Shown one piece after another: positions 27,583-34,915 of a DNA stretch of 61,265 bases. Source of the stretch: a virus; IMG/VR virus record IMGVR_UViG_3300032164_003159, positions 1-61,265 of that record; one strand, written 5' to 3'. The position numbers and the translations under genes were made by a program. The notes under the pieces are model-generated. The model searched no databases. It worked only from the letters and a program-made list of their open reading frames with translations, and had not been told where the DNA came from. How positions within the stretch are numbered: the first letter of the stretch is position 1; every line of letters begins with the position of its first letter.

Positions 27583-28231
27583 CGGTCGGCTCCTTGATAG
27601 GTGTAGCAAGCGCCGGCACGAACTCAGCGTAACGCCCACCACCCATTGTAGCTAGCACTTTGGGATCAGTATGAACTGGGTTTCTAAAGCCCGGGGTCTT
27701 AGACCGCTCATTTAGTAGTTCGAGCACGCGCTCCTGTGTAATAGGAAGAAAATTAGTAACGTCCACGCCGACATTAAGAGAAATCCCAGAAAATATCCTA
27801 AGCTGGTGGATGTGCCCTGAGATTACAAAATCGAATCCGTCAACACTTATCTCGTTGGCTGAATCCTTAAACGGGTCATCAGAGCCCACCGGATAGATAG
27901 GCCTATGGTTCAACAAGCAGCGGTACGGACCGATGTTCGCTATCATCTGATTGCAGCAGAAGGGCATCCGCTTACGTGTGCGGCTGCTGTCGTGGTTGCC
28001 CGCAATAAGAATGATAGTACCCTGGAGATGCTTCAGGTATTGGTTCGGGTCATGGTTTCTTGTAAATGCGAAGTCTCCCATGTGTATAACAAGATCACTC
28101 TGCTTTACAACGGAATTCCAATTCTCAATTAAAGCCTTGTCCATTTCTTCTACTGTAGCAAAAGGGCGTTTGCAATATTCAATAATATTGACGTGCCCGA
28201 AATGGGAATCTGAAGTGTACCAGATAGTCAT
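27566..28231 (-). CDS. Calcineurin-like metallophosphoesterase 2, 221 aa
   Basis: All family motifs are canonical: WYTSDSHFGH (DxH), VIHMGDFAF (GD), LIAGNHDSSR (GNHD), NHRPI, and ISGHIHQL (GHxH). It resembles phage-encoded YfcE/YmdB-type phosphodiesterases that open with T-S-D-x-H-F-G-H. The C-terminal 50 residues are an extra basic, Pro-rich tail. It is unlike phosphoesterase 1 outside the motifs, so the pair is not a recent duplication. Confidence 0.9.
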   Translation of the reverse strand: MTIWYTSDSHFGHVNIIEYCKRPFATVEEMDKALIENWNSVVKQSDLVIHMGDFAFTRNHDPNQYLKHLQGTIILIAGNHDSSRTRKRMPFCCNQMIANIGPYRCLLNHRPIYPVGSDDPFKDSANEISVDGFDFVISGHIHQLRIFSGISLNVGVDVTNFLPITQERVLELLNERSKTPGFRNPVHTDPKVLATMGGGRYAEFVPALATPIKEPTDADKT

Positions 28232-28240
28232 TAACCTGTG

Positions 28241-28447
28241 TTACTCCCGATAGGTTCGATCATATGGATTCTCTGTATCACGCCGTATGTCTCGTTGATA
28301 CTGCTGCGCAACATTCCTGCAATCCTTGCACCAAGAAGACAATCCGTCAGCATGCGTGCGATCCCTATGATAATACTTCCGACCCTGCCAGTGTCCGCAC
28401 CTAGGACAGGTTTTAGTCGTTATAAGTCCGCCGTCGGAATTCACCAT
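28241..28447 (-). CDS. Zinc-binding CxxC protein, 68 aa
   Basis: CPRCGHWQGRKYYHRDRTHA followed by DGLSSWCKDC is the recurrent phage motif CxxCgxxkpxxxFxxdxxxxdGlxxxCkxC, a small zinc domain sometimes linked to HNH nucleases. No HNH residues follow. The start at 28447 overlaps the SD region after the 112-aa gene's stop. Confidence 0.78.
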   Translation of the reverse strand: MVNSDGGLITTKTCPRCGHWQGRKYYHRDRTHADGLSSWCKDCRNVAQQYQRDIRRDTENPYDRTYRE

Positions 28448-28448
28448 A

Positions 28449-28787
28449 TTACGTTCCTTCTTTGTTAGGCCCACTAGCCGACTCCTTTTCCACCGGGCAT
28501 GTCACCGGTTTTCCAGAATCATCCAGCTTAGAAAACAGAGAGATTTGATCATAGCGACAGAAGTAATAATATATGTGTCCTTCCAGACATGCCAACTTTA
28601 TAACTGCGCGGTCGAAAATCGTATTATCGTATGCCACTACATCCTTTCCAGAATAATTTGTGCAGGATTTCTCTGGTGGACATTTATTGTCGCAGGCAGT
28701 AAAAACATTACTAACGAGGATTGTTATAAGCGCTCCAATAATGCAAAACAACAAAAAGTTACGCGCTTCCCTGTCTGTACTAAACAT
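28449..28787 (-). CDS. Membrane-anchored or secreted Cys-rich protein, 112 aa
   Basis: The N-terminus has charged residues then FLLFCIIGALITILVSNVFTAC, a transmembrane segment or signal peptide. The Cys could be a weak lipobox. The mature part contains several more cysteines (CPPEKSCTNYSG, CLEGHIYYYFC). AAGGAG precedes the ATG at 28787. Possibly periplasmic; function unknown. Confidence 0.72.
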   Translation of the reverse strand: MFSTDREARNFLLFCIIGALITILVSNVFTACDNKCPPEKSCTNYSGKDVVAYDNTIFDRAVIKLACLEGHIYYYFCRYDQISLFSKLDDSGKPVTCPVEKESASGPNKEGT

Positions 28788-28791
28788 GTGA

Positions 28792-29694
28792 TTACTCCTT
28801 TTCAAACATGTCAGAGGAAATTACAGTAATGCCCTGAGGCGGTGTGACGTGTGCTGCTATCAATTTACCACAAAACATTGCTGCAAGCCGTGGGCGTTTA
28901 GCGAAACGACCTTTATTTGCTTCATCCATAGAAACGGCATTGATCTTGAAAGAATGTTCAGACCAATCGAAGCATGCAGCAACCCTATTAGCTAGAGCAT
29001 AGGGGCTGCACGATTCTCCACACGCATGATAAATTCCAAATGGTACCGGCTTCTCTACACAATCAAAAATCACACGCGCCAACTCTGGAGCCCACGTAGG
29101 ACAAAACACAGAGTCACATGAAAAGTTCAGATCTCTATTCTTTTTCATTTCCCTAAAAATAGTTAATGGTAATCCTTCTCCATTAATCCCAAATAGCCCA
29201 CTCGTTCTAAAGACCCAGGACTCCGGCTGGATCGTGCCAACATTTATTTCCCCGAGAAATTTACTTATTCCATACTGTGAAAGTGGGTTTGGGTATGTAA
29301 TTTCTTTGTACGCAATTAGTTCTGCTGCACCCCTACCACGGTCAAAGCCATCAAATACATAATCTGTACTCACGTGCACTAGGGGAATCTTAGCAAGCGC
29401 GCAAGCAGATGCCAAGTTCGCAGGCCCGATAGAATTGGTAGCGTACGCCTCGGAACGTCCGGGGCCAGTCTCAGCCCCATCTACATTGTTATATGCGGAG
29501 CAGTTTATCACTAGTCTCGGTTGCCAATCATTCTCTACAATCTGCTGAATACATTCAGCATGGTTAGTGATGTCTAAACTAAATCGGATGGTGCGATTAT
29601 GGTACGGAGCCATCAACACATGCTTACGCAATGCGCCCTCGTGCATTACGGCCTTCCCCAGCTTTCCTGCACCACCAATCACTAAGATGTTCAT
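28792..29694 (-). CDS. RmlD-like dTDP-4-dehydrorhamnose reductase family protein, 300 aa
   Basis: This is a short-chain dehydrogenase with an N-terminal Rossmann motif GGAGKLGKAV. It has NCSAYNNVDGAE, close to the RmlD NxxAYTxVDxAE signature, then VHVSTDYVFDG and the catalytic Y-x-x-x-K (SQYGISKFLGE). RmlD reduces dTDP-4-keto-L-rhamnose to dTDP-L-rhamnose. No RmlA or RmlB is present here, though an RmlC-like cupin lies at 54762. It may complement host enzymes in modifying a surface glycan. Overlaps the upstream 58-aa gene (ATGA). Confidence 0.9.
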   Translation of the reverse strand: MNILVIGGAGKLGKAVMHEGALRKHVLMAPYHNRTIRFSLDITNHAECIQQIVENDWQPRLVINCSAYNNVDGAETGPGRSEAYATNSIGPANLASACALAKIPLVHVSTDYVFDGFDRGRGAAELIAYKEITYPNPLSQYGISKFLGEINVGTIQPESWVFRTSGLFGINGEGLPLTIFREMKKNRDLNFSCDSVFCPTWAPELARVIFDCVEKPVPFGIYHACGESCSPYALANRVAACFDWSEHSFKINAVSMDEANKGRFAKRPRLAAMFCGKLIAAHVTPPQGITVISSDMFEKE

Positions 29695-29867
29695 TTACAC
29701 TGGCCCCCAAATGGAATACTGATCGTATCCAAGTTCTCTGTTGTAAGCCGCCACGACAGGCGCTTGTTTTCTACCTTATGCACACGCTCGCATCGCGCTG
29801 CGCCTTCTTCCAGTTCGTAATGTTTATGACAAATGTCGCACTCATACTTTATTACTTTGGTCGGCAT
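29691..29867 (-). CDS. Small zinc-binding protein, 58 aa
   Basis: The opening MPTKVIKYECDICHKHYELE carries a CxxC knuckle, and further C residues (CERVHK, near the end QCK) could complete a site. CGGGAGG (also the end of the upstream frame) is its SD. ATGA overlap with the RmlD-like gene. Not otherwise recognised. Confidence 0.75.
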   Translation of the reverse strand: MPTKVIKYECDICHKHYELEEGAARCERVHKVENKRLSWRLTTENLDTISIPFGGQCK

Positions 29868-29868
29868 A

Positions 29869-30054
29869 CTACCTCCCGTGTCGCAGTTCCTTGAGGAATG
29901 CTACAAGCGCCCAAATGCCGAAGAACAATAGGGCGACGGCGACGACAAATGCGATCCCTCCCCAGAACGGACAGGTCACCCACCACCAGGACCAATCGAT
30001 TACCCCACACAGCTTGAGCGCCACGAACAGTACGCCCAGTGCGCGCTAGGGCAT
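29869..30054 (-). CDS. Small phage membrane protein with an in-frame amber at codon 3
   Basis: Codons 9-61 encode a convincing two-segment membrane protein (LFVALKLCGVIDWSWWWVTC and GGIAFVVAVALLFFGIWALV), typical of a widespread small phage family. The only ATG in frame (30054) is followed by CCC and then TAG. Without a good alternative start (CTG or GTG downstream), the gene is either amber-interrupted, starts at a non-ATG codon, or carries a mutation. A competing frame (30274-29852) is less protein-like in this stretch. Confidence 0.55.
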
Positions 30055-30222
30055 CCCGTGCAGTTCCGTGATAGCATTCCCTTACATTACCTAGGCGATC
30101 CCATTGTTTCGGCACATAGGGATATTTCCTGTTTTTCCAGGAACGCACATTGACAAAACCCTCTATCTTGGGGCCAGCCCGCGATGAGGATTCGAACCGC
30201 TTAGAATTTCCAAATAGTTCGA

Positions 30223-30378
30223 TCACGGAGGATATGTGCCTCTCTGGTATTCTCTGCCACCATCCCGGCTGCACGCTTCCCCATCAATAGCCTTACATTT
30301 TCTCATGCGCCGGGCTTTCCCTCTATTGCGCTCTTCGCGTTTGCTATACTTTCTGCAGCGTTTTGGCCTGGAATCCAT
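30223..30378 (-). CDS. Small basic protein, 51 aa
   Basis: The frame begins MDSRPKRCRKYSKREERNRG and stays Arg/Lys-rich with three cysteines. AGTAGG precedes the ATG at a suitable distance. Similar tiny Cys-basic proteins occur at 19929 and 24795. Between this gene and 30054 (about 170 bp) no secure gene is seen, only a T-arm-like GGTTCGAATCC sequence. Confidence 0.55.
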   Translation of the reverse strand: MDSRPKRCRKYSKREERNRGKARRMRKCKAIDGEACSRDGGREYQRGTYPP

Positions 30379-30390
30379 TAAACCTACTTT

Positions 30391-30612
30391 CTACCTGTCT
30401 GGATTATAGTAATGCTTGGGAATGTCCTTTTCATCCATCTTTGGATCGCCCTCCACACGAACATAGTTTAGAAAGCGTTCCGCATCGGTAATATCACGTG
30501 GGAGCCAAAGAAATTCCCTGAGCAGATCGATTGCTTGATCAATGTTGCCATCATCCAAGCACACTGGATAACTGATACTGAAGATTACCCGTCCGTATCG
30601 TTTTTTGCTCAT
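30391..30612 (-). CDS. Hypothetical protein, 73 aa
   Basis: Not recognised. A beta-strand start (KRYGRVIFSISYPVCLDDGN) is followed by a helix (IDQAIDLLREFLWLPRD) and an acidic end. GAGGAGC lies upstream of the ATG at 30612, which overlaps the tail of the read-through frame described at 30609-30683. Confidence 0.72.
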   Translation of the reverse strand: MSKKRYGRVIFSISYPVCLDDGNIDQAIDLLREFLWLPRDITDAERFLNYVRVEGDPKMDEKDIPKHYYNPDR

Positions 30613-30683
30613 GTTATGCTCCTCTGTTTTTCCAATTTATCTACCAACTCATTCGCTTCCTGGAATCCATACTTGTATGTCTC

Positions 30684-30968
30684 CTACCGTTGGGATGCCG
30701 CGCCTATAGAATAGAACAACCAGCAGAGCACGGCCGCTAATATGACAACTGTAGCCAGCATCCACCTAACAGCTTTCCTACTGATCCCACGTGGCATTTT
30801 CCTAAGGCAATCTTCGCAAAGTTCTGGACTTTCTGGCATTCGTTCTATGAATGCGAGTACAGCAACACGTTCCATTGCATGTATTAGTGAACTATCATCT
30901 TTAACGTAATCCAGACCAAACTTATTTCTAACAATGTTCAGCAATCGTTTTCTTAAGGTAACTTGCAT
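30684..30968 (-). CDS. C-terminally membrane-anchored protein, 94 aa, with possible amber read-through tail
   Basis: The N-terminal 65 residues are cytoplasmic-like, with CEDCLRKMP as a half zinc knuckle. WMLATVVILAAVLCWLFYSI is a C-terminal transmembrane helix. The TAG stop is followed in the same frame by 24 further codons (ETYKYGFQEANELVDKLEKQ then RSIT) that look coding and have no start of their own. Read-through or a decayed downstream gene are both possible. Confidence 0.72.
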   Translation of the reverse strand: MQVTLRKRLLNIVRNKFGLDYVKDDSSLIHAMERVAVLAFIERMPESPELCEDCLRKMPRGISRKAVRWMLATVVILAAVLCWLFYSIGAASQR

Positions 30969-31006
30969 CCTATCCTCCGATGCTTGGTAATACGGATTGC
31001 CAAGCG

Positions 31007-31198
31007 TTACTTGATGTAATAGATATAATCCTTATCTTCACCAATAAATCCATCGTTGAGTTTTCTTACTATTTCATCTGCAAGCTCAAACGATGTCGAT
31101 GTAAGGATCGTCCATCCTCTCATAACTGCTGAAGTTACAAGAAGCTGAAATCTACCAGATTTCCTTGACTTGCGGTAAAGACGTGTATCTTTGTTCAT
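31007..31198 (-). CDS. Hypothetical protein, 63 aa
   Basis: Not recognised. Basic N-terminus (MNKDTRLYRKSRKSGRFQLL), then two short helices. It has its own promoter with flanking direct repeats (31218-31255), suggesting independent control. Confidence 0.7.
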   Translation of the reverse strand: MNKDTRLYRKSRKSGRFQLLVTSAVMRGWTILTSTSFELADEIVRKLNDGFIGEDKDYIYYIK

Positions 31199-31217
31199 GG
31201 CATCCTCCTTGACAGCT

Positions 31218-31255
31218 TACACTGATCATTATACCCACTGATCGTATTTTGTCAA
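31218..31255 (-). promoter_or_regulatory. Promoter of the 63-aa gene with direct repeats around the -10
   Basis: TTGACA (31250-31255), 16 bp, TATAAT (31228-31233). GATCAGTG occurs both in the spacer and immediately after the -10, a possible repressor-binding pair. Confidence 0.7.
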
Positions 31256-31265
31256 GTAATTATCT

Positions 31266-31490
31266 TTAGGTGGAACTTAAATCAATAAGGTCGTACTGTA
31301 CCATAATGGAATACGCTTGATTAAGCTCAGTCATTACCCGCCCAAGGCACTCATCTATCAGCAATACACGGTTTTCGCTGGCGTGCGGATTATCCATTAC
31401 GTGCCTTTGCAGAGACACCAATTCCTTATTAAGCAAGTCCAAATGCTTAAGAAGGTTCTGAATCTTAGTATTTACTTCTGCAGTGTTCAT
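31266..31490 (-). CDS. Hypothetical helical protein, 74 aa
   Basis: It looks like a long amphipathic helix or helical hairpin (NLLKHLDLLNKELVSLQRHV) and may be a coiled-coil dimer. The ATG at 31490 has GGAG upstream; a TTG 6 nt earlier is less likely. A weaker promoter (TTGACA 31532-31537, 18 bp, GATAAT) precedes it. Confidence 0.7.
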   Translation of the reverse strand: MNTAEVNTKIQNLLKHLDLLNKELVSLQRHVMDNPHASENRVLLIDECLGRVMTELNQAYSIMVQYDLIDLSST

Positions 31491-31547
31491 TAGCAACTCC
31501 GCAGAGTATTATCCGATATATTATACCAGCATGTCAAGTTCTGAAGA

Positions 31548-31805
31548 TTATTTTGTTGTGTACACGTAAGTTACATCGATACAGCGACTTGGCGTTCCTG
31601 GAGTCTGATCTTCTTTTGATCCTGGTATGATAGGCGGCAGCGTAGAATTGCCGGAATTGAAACGCTGCACTAGCTTATCCAGTTCTTCATCCGACAAATT
31701 GTACACAATGAACTCTATAAGGTCCGCCTGGGATGTAAATTCATGTTTCAGGCAGTACGCCAGGTAGTTCTCTTTAGCGCCGCGTTTGCGCTCGCCTGCC
31801 GTCAT
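31548..31805 (-). CDS. Hypothetical protein, 85 aa
   Basis: Not recognised. A helical N-terminal half (ENYLAYCLKHEFTSQADLIE), an acidic NLSDEELDKLVQRF segment and a Pro/Thr-rich tail. The start at 31805 is set by GGAGG. Own promoter at 31822-31849. Confidence 0.7.
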   Translation of the reverse strand: MTAGERKRGAKENYLAYCLKHEFTSQADLIEFIVYNLSDEELDKLVQRFNSGNSTLPPIIPGSKEDQTPGTPSRCIDVTYVYTTK

Positions 31806-31821
31806 GGTCGCCTCCACCTAC

Positions 31822-31849
31822 ATTATACGGCTCGGCCAGACTTTGTAAA
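31822..31849 (-). promoter_or_regulatory. Promoter of the 85-aa gene
   Basis: TTTACA (31844-31849), 16 bp, TATAAT (31822-31827). It starts only 2 nt past the stop of the 194-aa gene. Confidence 0.78.
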
Positions 31850-31851
31850 GC

Positions 31852-32436
31852 TTAAACGTGTCCCCGTTCTCTCTGCGTCGGTTCCGAATCGCCAGCAGGG
31901 TGGACCTGTCCAGGTGACGTTGCCAAGTCCTCCAGAGCCTCACTCAAGTCTTTAGCGCGCTTGGACTTAGGGACCAGCGCTATCTTCTCTCTGTGTTTAA
32001 GTATCCATTTCATTAACTCGGGAACAGGAAGATACTTTTCATTGAATTGGCATATCTTGTCCTCTAGCAAAATGAACTTTTTAGCAAGCTCTCGCAATAT
32101 ATAGCGCATGATGCTATTCTTCTCTGCTGGATCATTAACCTCTACAAAGCGGGCATCAGTCAACTCATTATGAATCAATGTCTTTACCTCAGTTACCCGG
32201 GAATGCATATCGACAAATTTCTCCTGCAGATCCAAATAGGATGATTTCCACATATCCGCCGCTTTTTTCGCGTCGTCGCATTTTGACTGCGCTTCTTTGC
32301 TCTCATCGACCGACCGTGCCAAGCGATCTTCGAAATCTCTGCGATTTTGCGCCAGGGCATTCTTATGAGCATTGAGAGACGCCTGGGTAGCGTGTAACTC
32401 GTCAATTAATTGGTTCTTGGTTTGCTTTTTGGACAT
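31852..32436 (-). CDS. Coiled-coil protein, 194 aa
   Basis: The first 90 residues form a charged coiled coil with heptads (LNAHKNALAQNRRDFEDRLA, then SKCDDAKKAADMWKSSYLDL). The rest is helical with a Lys-rich patch (PKSKRAKDLSEALED) and a polar tail. AAGGAG precedes the ATG at 32436. Possibly structural or an oligomerisation scaffold; no family recognised. Confidence 0.72.
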   Translation of the reverse strand: MSKKQTKNQLIDELHATQASLNAHKNALAQNRRDFEDRLARSVDESKEAQSKCDDAKKAADMWKSSYLDLQEKFVDMHSRVTEVKTLIHNELTDARFVEVNDPAEKNSIMRYILRELAKKFILLEDKICQFNEKYLPVPELMKWILKHREKIALVPKSKRAKDLSEALEDLATSPGQVHPAGDSEPTQRERGHV

Positions 32437-32528
32437 GACCAACTCCTTTTCGTTTGCGCTGCGTTTACGTTACATTTCGTTTCGTACAACTACTACTATA
32501 ATAATGATAACCAAGAACTAATTAGTTG

Positions 32529-33203
32529 TTAAAGTACTGTTTTATGTATAGCTGCGTCAGTGTCAAATGTGCTCTCTATATTGGCAACCGCATTAGATAT
32601 TCTGATGCGCTCATTATCAGAATAATGAAACCAATGTGGGCAAGTACTGCACGGTTCTGATATCTGTACTATCGGCCAGGACTTGAATTCAGCAGTAATA
32701 GCATCGTGGTACGACTGCATTCTTGTATATGTCTCCACACTTTCCATCCGTACGGCTCTTGACAAGTCATACAATATAATTATCTTGAGAACATTAGGCC
32801 CCCACATCTTTGTAACCTTATCTGAAACCTTTTGAAGCTTATCTGTAAATTCGATTGGGGTAAATCGTGGAACTTCTTTACCATACTTCTTTAGCGCGAG
32901 CAAATCAATATCTGGGCCGAGTGCATAGCGTGTTCCATCTTCTAATATGTAACCCCTAAAACAACCCTCATTGAACGGAGAGAACAGGAATGTGTGAATT
33001 GCGGTTGGAATCTTAAATACCCGAACATAGCCCTCTCCCCAAAGGTCTTGGTGGGGAACAGGGACACGAATACCAGGCTCAGCCTTTTCCAAAAAGAAAT
33101 CCATAGTCATAGCATGTGCATTGTAGGTATCGGACCATGGAATCGTAGCACAATTACACATGCTAAATCTACGAATGTAGTCTATTCCACCAGCTACGGC
33201 CAT
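32529..33203 (-). CDS. Hypothetical protein, 224 aa
   Basis: Not recognised. The start at 33203 follows ATAGGAG. Mixed alpha/beta with many aromatics and cysteines (RFSMCNCATIPWSDTYNAHA, then CSTCPHWFHYSD). The CNCATIPW and CSTCPHWFH pairs could bind a metal. The longer in-frame extension overlaps the upstream gene and is rejected. Confidence 0.72.
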   Translation of the reverse strand: MAVAGGIDYIRRFSMCNCATIPWSDTYNAHAMTMDFFLEKAEPGIRVPVPHQDLWGEGYVRVFKIPTAIHTFLFSPFNEGCFRGYILEDGTRYALGPDIDLLALKKYGKEVPRFTPIEFTDKLQKVSDKVTKMWGPNVLKIIILYDLSRAVRMESVETYTRMQSYHDAITAEFKSWPIVQISEPCSTCPHWFHYSDNERIRISNAVANIESTFDTDAAIHKTVL

Positions 33204-33639
33204 GGTACTTACTCCTATTGGAAAAAAGAAAAATGAAACGGGCATGCGGAGGAGCCCTAGCCTGTTTCACGATTAACCTGTTGGATATGTGCGGCTTTGT
33301 TAGGATGATCTCAACTGGTTCTATCGGATCTTCTGGGCGGGGAAGCGGCCCGCGTGGTGGCCCCAACTCTAAATCTTCTTCCTCGCCGCTCGCTGTAGGT
33401 TTTGCATTAGAAAAATACACCCTGCGTATAACTTGTATTGTATAGTCTGGGTCGTTTGTAGTTGAAGTACGATCCGGAACAAGCCGTGTAACGTATGCGC
33501 CATGCACACTTTCTACAGTTGTACCAGTGTCTGCACGCACATTTGTGTATGTACAAGTTGTACCAGTGTCTGCACGCACATTTGTGTATGTACAAGTTGT
33601 ACCAGTGTCTGAATAGGTATTTGCGTAGAATGCGGCCAC
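33169..33639 (-). CDS. Hypothetical protein with a 13-residue tandem repeat, 156 aa
   Basis: The N-terminus holds DTGTTCTYTNVRA twice, plus a partial third copy, from a 39-bp DNA repeat at 33518-33611. The middle is Pro/Glu-rich (EEEDLELGPPRGPLPRPEDP). The C-terminal 30 residues overlap the next gene by 35 nt. No family recognised; repeat number probably varies. Confidence 0.65.
   Translation of the reverse strand: MAAFYANTYSDTGTTCTYTNVRADTGTTCTYTNVRADTGTTVESVHGAYVTRLVPDRTSTTNDPDYTIQVIRRVYFSNAKPTASGEEEDLELGPPRGPLPRPEDPIEPVEIILTKPHISNRLIVKQARAPPHARFIFLFSNRSKYHGRSWWNRLHS
33518..33611. repeat. 39-bp tandem repeat, about 2.4 copies
   Basis: Two perfect 39-bp units (33518-33556 and 33557-33595) and 16 bp of a third, in frame within the 156-aa gene. 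Confidence 0.9.
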
Positions 33640-33646
33640 AATCGTA

Positions 33647-34606
33647 TTATACTACGGTGGGTGACTTACCTATCGTCTCTTTTAGTTCCTGCGTCCAATT
33701 ACTTATTTCCTGTAGGCTGTTGCTTAACACTTCCTGGAACATTAACCTAGCTGCAGGTTCATCCTTAGCCTCACAAAGCAGCTGGTAACGCTCTTCATCC
33801 TCTATAATCGAATCTCCTATCCCGTGCCGTAGTTCATCTGGCGTATAACCCCAGCGTTTCACCACAGCCACAGCCTTGTCGTAGTCTATGACTACCGCTG
33901 GGACGGTATCCAGTCCAATCTGTTTGGCGGCGGCTAGGCGGTGGCTCCCTGTCCAAGCCTGGTATCCATCCTCGAAGGGCTCCACAAGCAAAGGGCGGCC
34001 TTCCCAGCCATGTTCCTGCATCTTCTGGGTGAGAGATGCTAGCTTCTCTTCATCCCTAACCTCGTGCAGCGGGTTCACGCGCTCTATCGGAAGCTCCACA
34101 ACAGCCTGGGTTGCCCGTCTGGCCGGTCCGAGCTTCTGTCGGAACTCTTCCCAACACTCTGGGGCCTTAAACGTCTCTCCATAGGTCTTGAACATGTCCA
34201 GGTTTTTATCTTCATCATCGACAAAAACCATTTCCGCATCACCGTATATCGGGAGAACTTGGTTCTTTAGTATACTTCTCTTCAGTGTGCGACTGTGCAT
34301 ATTGCTATCATTCGGGCGCATAAATAACTCATCTTCAGACGGCCGTATGCCATAATGTTCTTGAAGCCAGGCCGCAGTCGTTTCCCTGAGATGCTGTGGT
34401 CGCCCCGTTAGAAAGATTACTTTATCAAATTGTTCTACAAGACGAGGAAGCACATCTTGAGTTAATGGCAGCGGGGGATCTTGCGTAACGAGATCGTGAT
34501 CGAAGAACTTGTCCCATTCCGTTAGTGTCATCCTCCAATTACCGACGGCTGGTGCACGATGGGATGCATCAGCTAGCGTCCCATCGATATCAAGAACCAA
34601 GATCAT
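33647..34606 (-). CDS. HAD-family phosphatase fused to a ParB-like domain, 319 aa
   Basis: Residues 1-150 are a HAD domain: nucleophile motif VLDIDGTLAD, motif II FLTGRPQ, and an acidic motif IV IYGDAEMVFVDDEDKN. This resembles phage polynucleotide 3'-phosphatase or PNK phosphatase modules. Residues about 165-255 resemble ParB/sulfiredoxin N-terminal domains: VELPIERVNP, LTQKMQEHGW, then AWTGSHRLAAAKQIG. The C-terminal helical region is unassigned. The combination suggests a nucleic-acid end-processing or nucleotide-dependent enzyme. The fusion itself is unusual. Confidence 0.82.
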   Translation of the reverse strand: MILVLDIDGTLADASHRAPAVGNWRMTLTEWDKFFDHDLVTQDPPLPLTQDVLPRLVEQFDKVIFLTGRPQHLRETTAAWLQEHYGIRPSEDELFMRPNDSNMHSRTLKRSILKNQVLPIYGDAEMVFVDDEDKNLDMFKTYGETFKAPECWEEFRQKLGPARRATQAVVELPIERVNPLHEVRDEEKLASLTQKMQEHGWEGRPLLVEPFEDGYQAWTGSHRLAAAKQIGLDTVPAVVIDYDKAVAVVKRWGYTPDELRHGIGDSIIEDEERYQLLCEAKDEPAARLMFQEVLSNSLQEISNWTQELKETIGKSPTVV

Positions 34607-34616
34607 TGCTTATCTT

Positions 34617-34865
34617 TCAAAGCCCTACGTGCTCAGAGATCGTCATTAGTAGATCCATAAACTTCTCGTCGATCTCTTCTAGAAAGTGCAGCGCCTGTTG
34701 TTCCTGTGCTGTAAGTAGCGGCTCCCGCGCAATCTCTTCCTGAAGAGTAGCCATTACACCGCCCGCCTGCTCAGCAACCGTCGAAAGCTCTGTTAGAAAA
34801 GAGATGGCAAAATCGTCTGTTTTTTGTAGGATCTGTTGGCTCTGCTGTGCTGTTCTTTTCCTCAT
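34617..34865 (-). CDS. Hypothetical acidic helical protein, 82 aa
   Basis: It appears all-helical, with a basic start (MRKRTAQQSQQILQK) then an acidic helix pair (EEIAREPLLTAQEQQALHFL). GGAGC precedes the ATG at 34865. Between HAD-ParB and Nudix genes. Unknown function. Confidence 0.68.
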   Translation of the reverse strand: MRKRTAQQSQQILQKTDDFAISFLTELSTVAEQAGGVMATLQEEIAREPLLTAQEQQALHFLEEIDEKFMDLLMTISEHVGL

Positions 34866-34915
34866 GGCACGCTCCTTATACGAGGATAAGAATAACGCAA
34901 AACCACGGCAAAAAA

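Noticed and set aside
30170-30225. A possible tRNA on the minus strand with GGTTCGAATCC
   Set aside because: The T-stem has two mismatches out of five, the acceptor pairs only with wobble to TCCGTGA, and the interior is too short for D and anticodon arms.
29852-30274. A 140-codon minus-strand frame
   Set aside because: In its second half a different frame encodes a convincing small phage membrane protein, and its first half overlaps the 51-aa basic gene. A short stretch (KIEGFVNVRSWKNRKYPYVP) does look protein-like, so the area is left unresolved rather than called.
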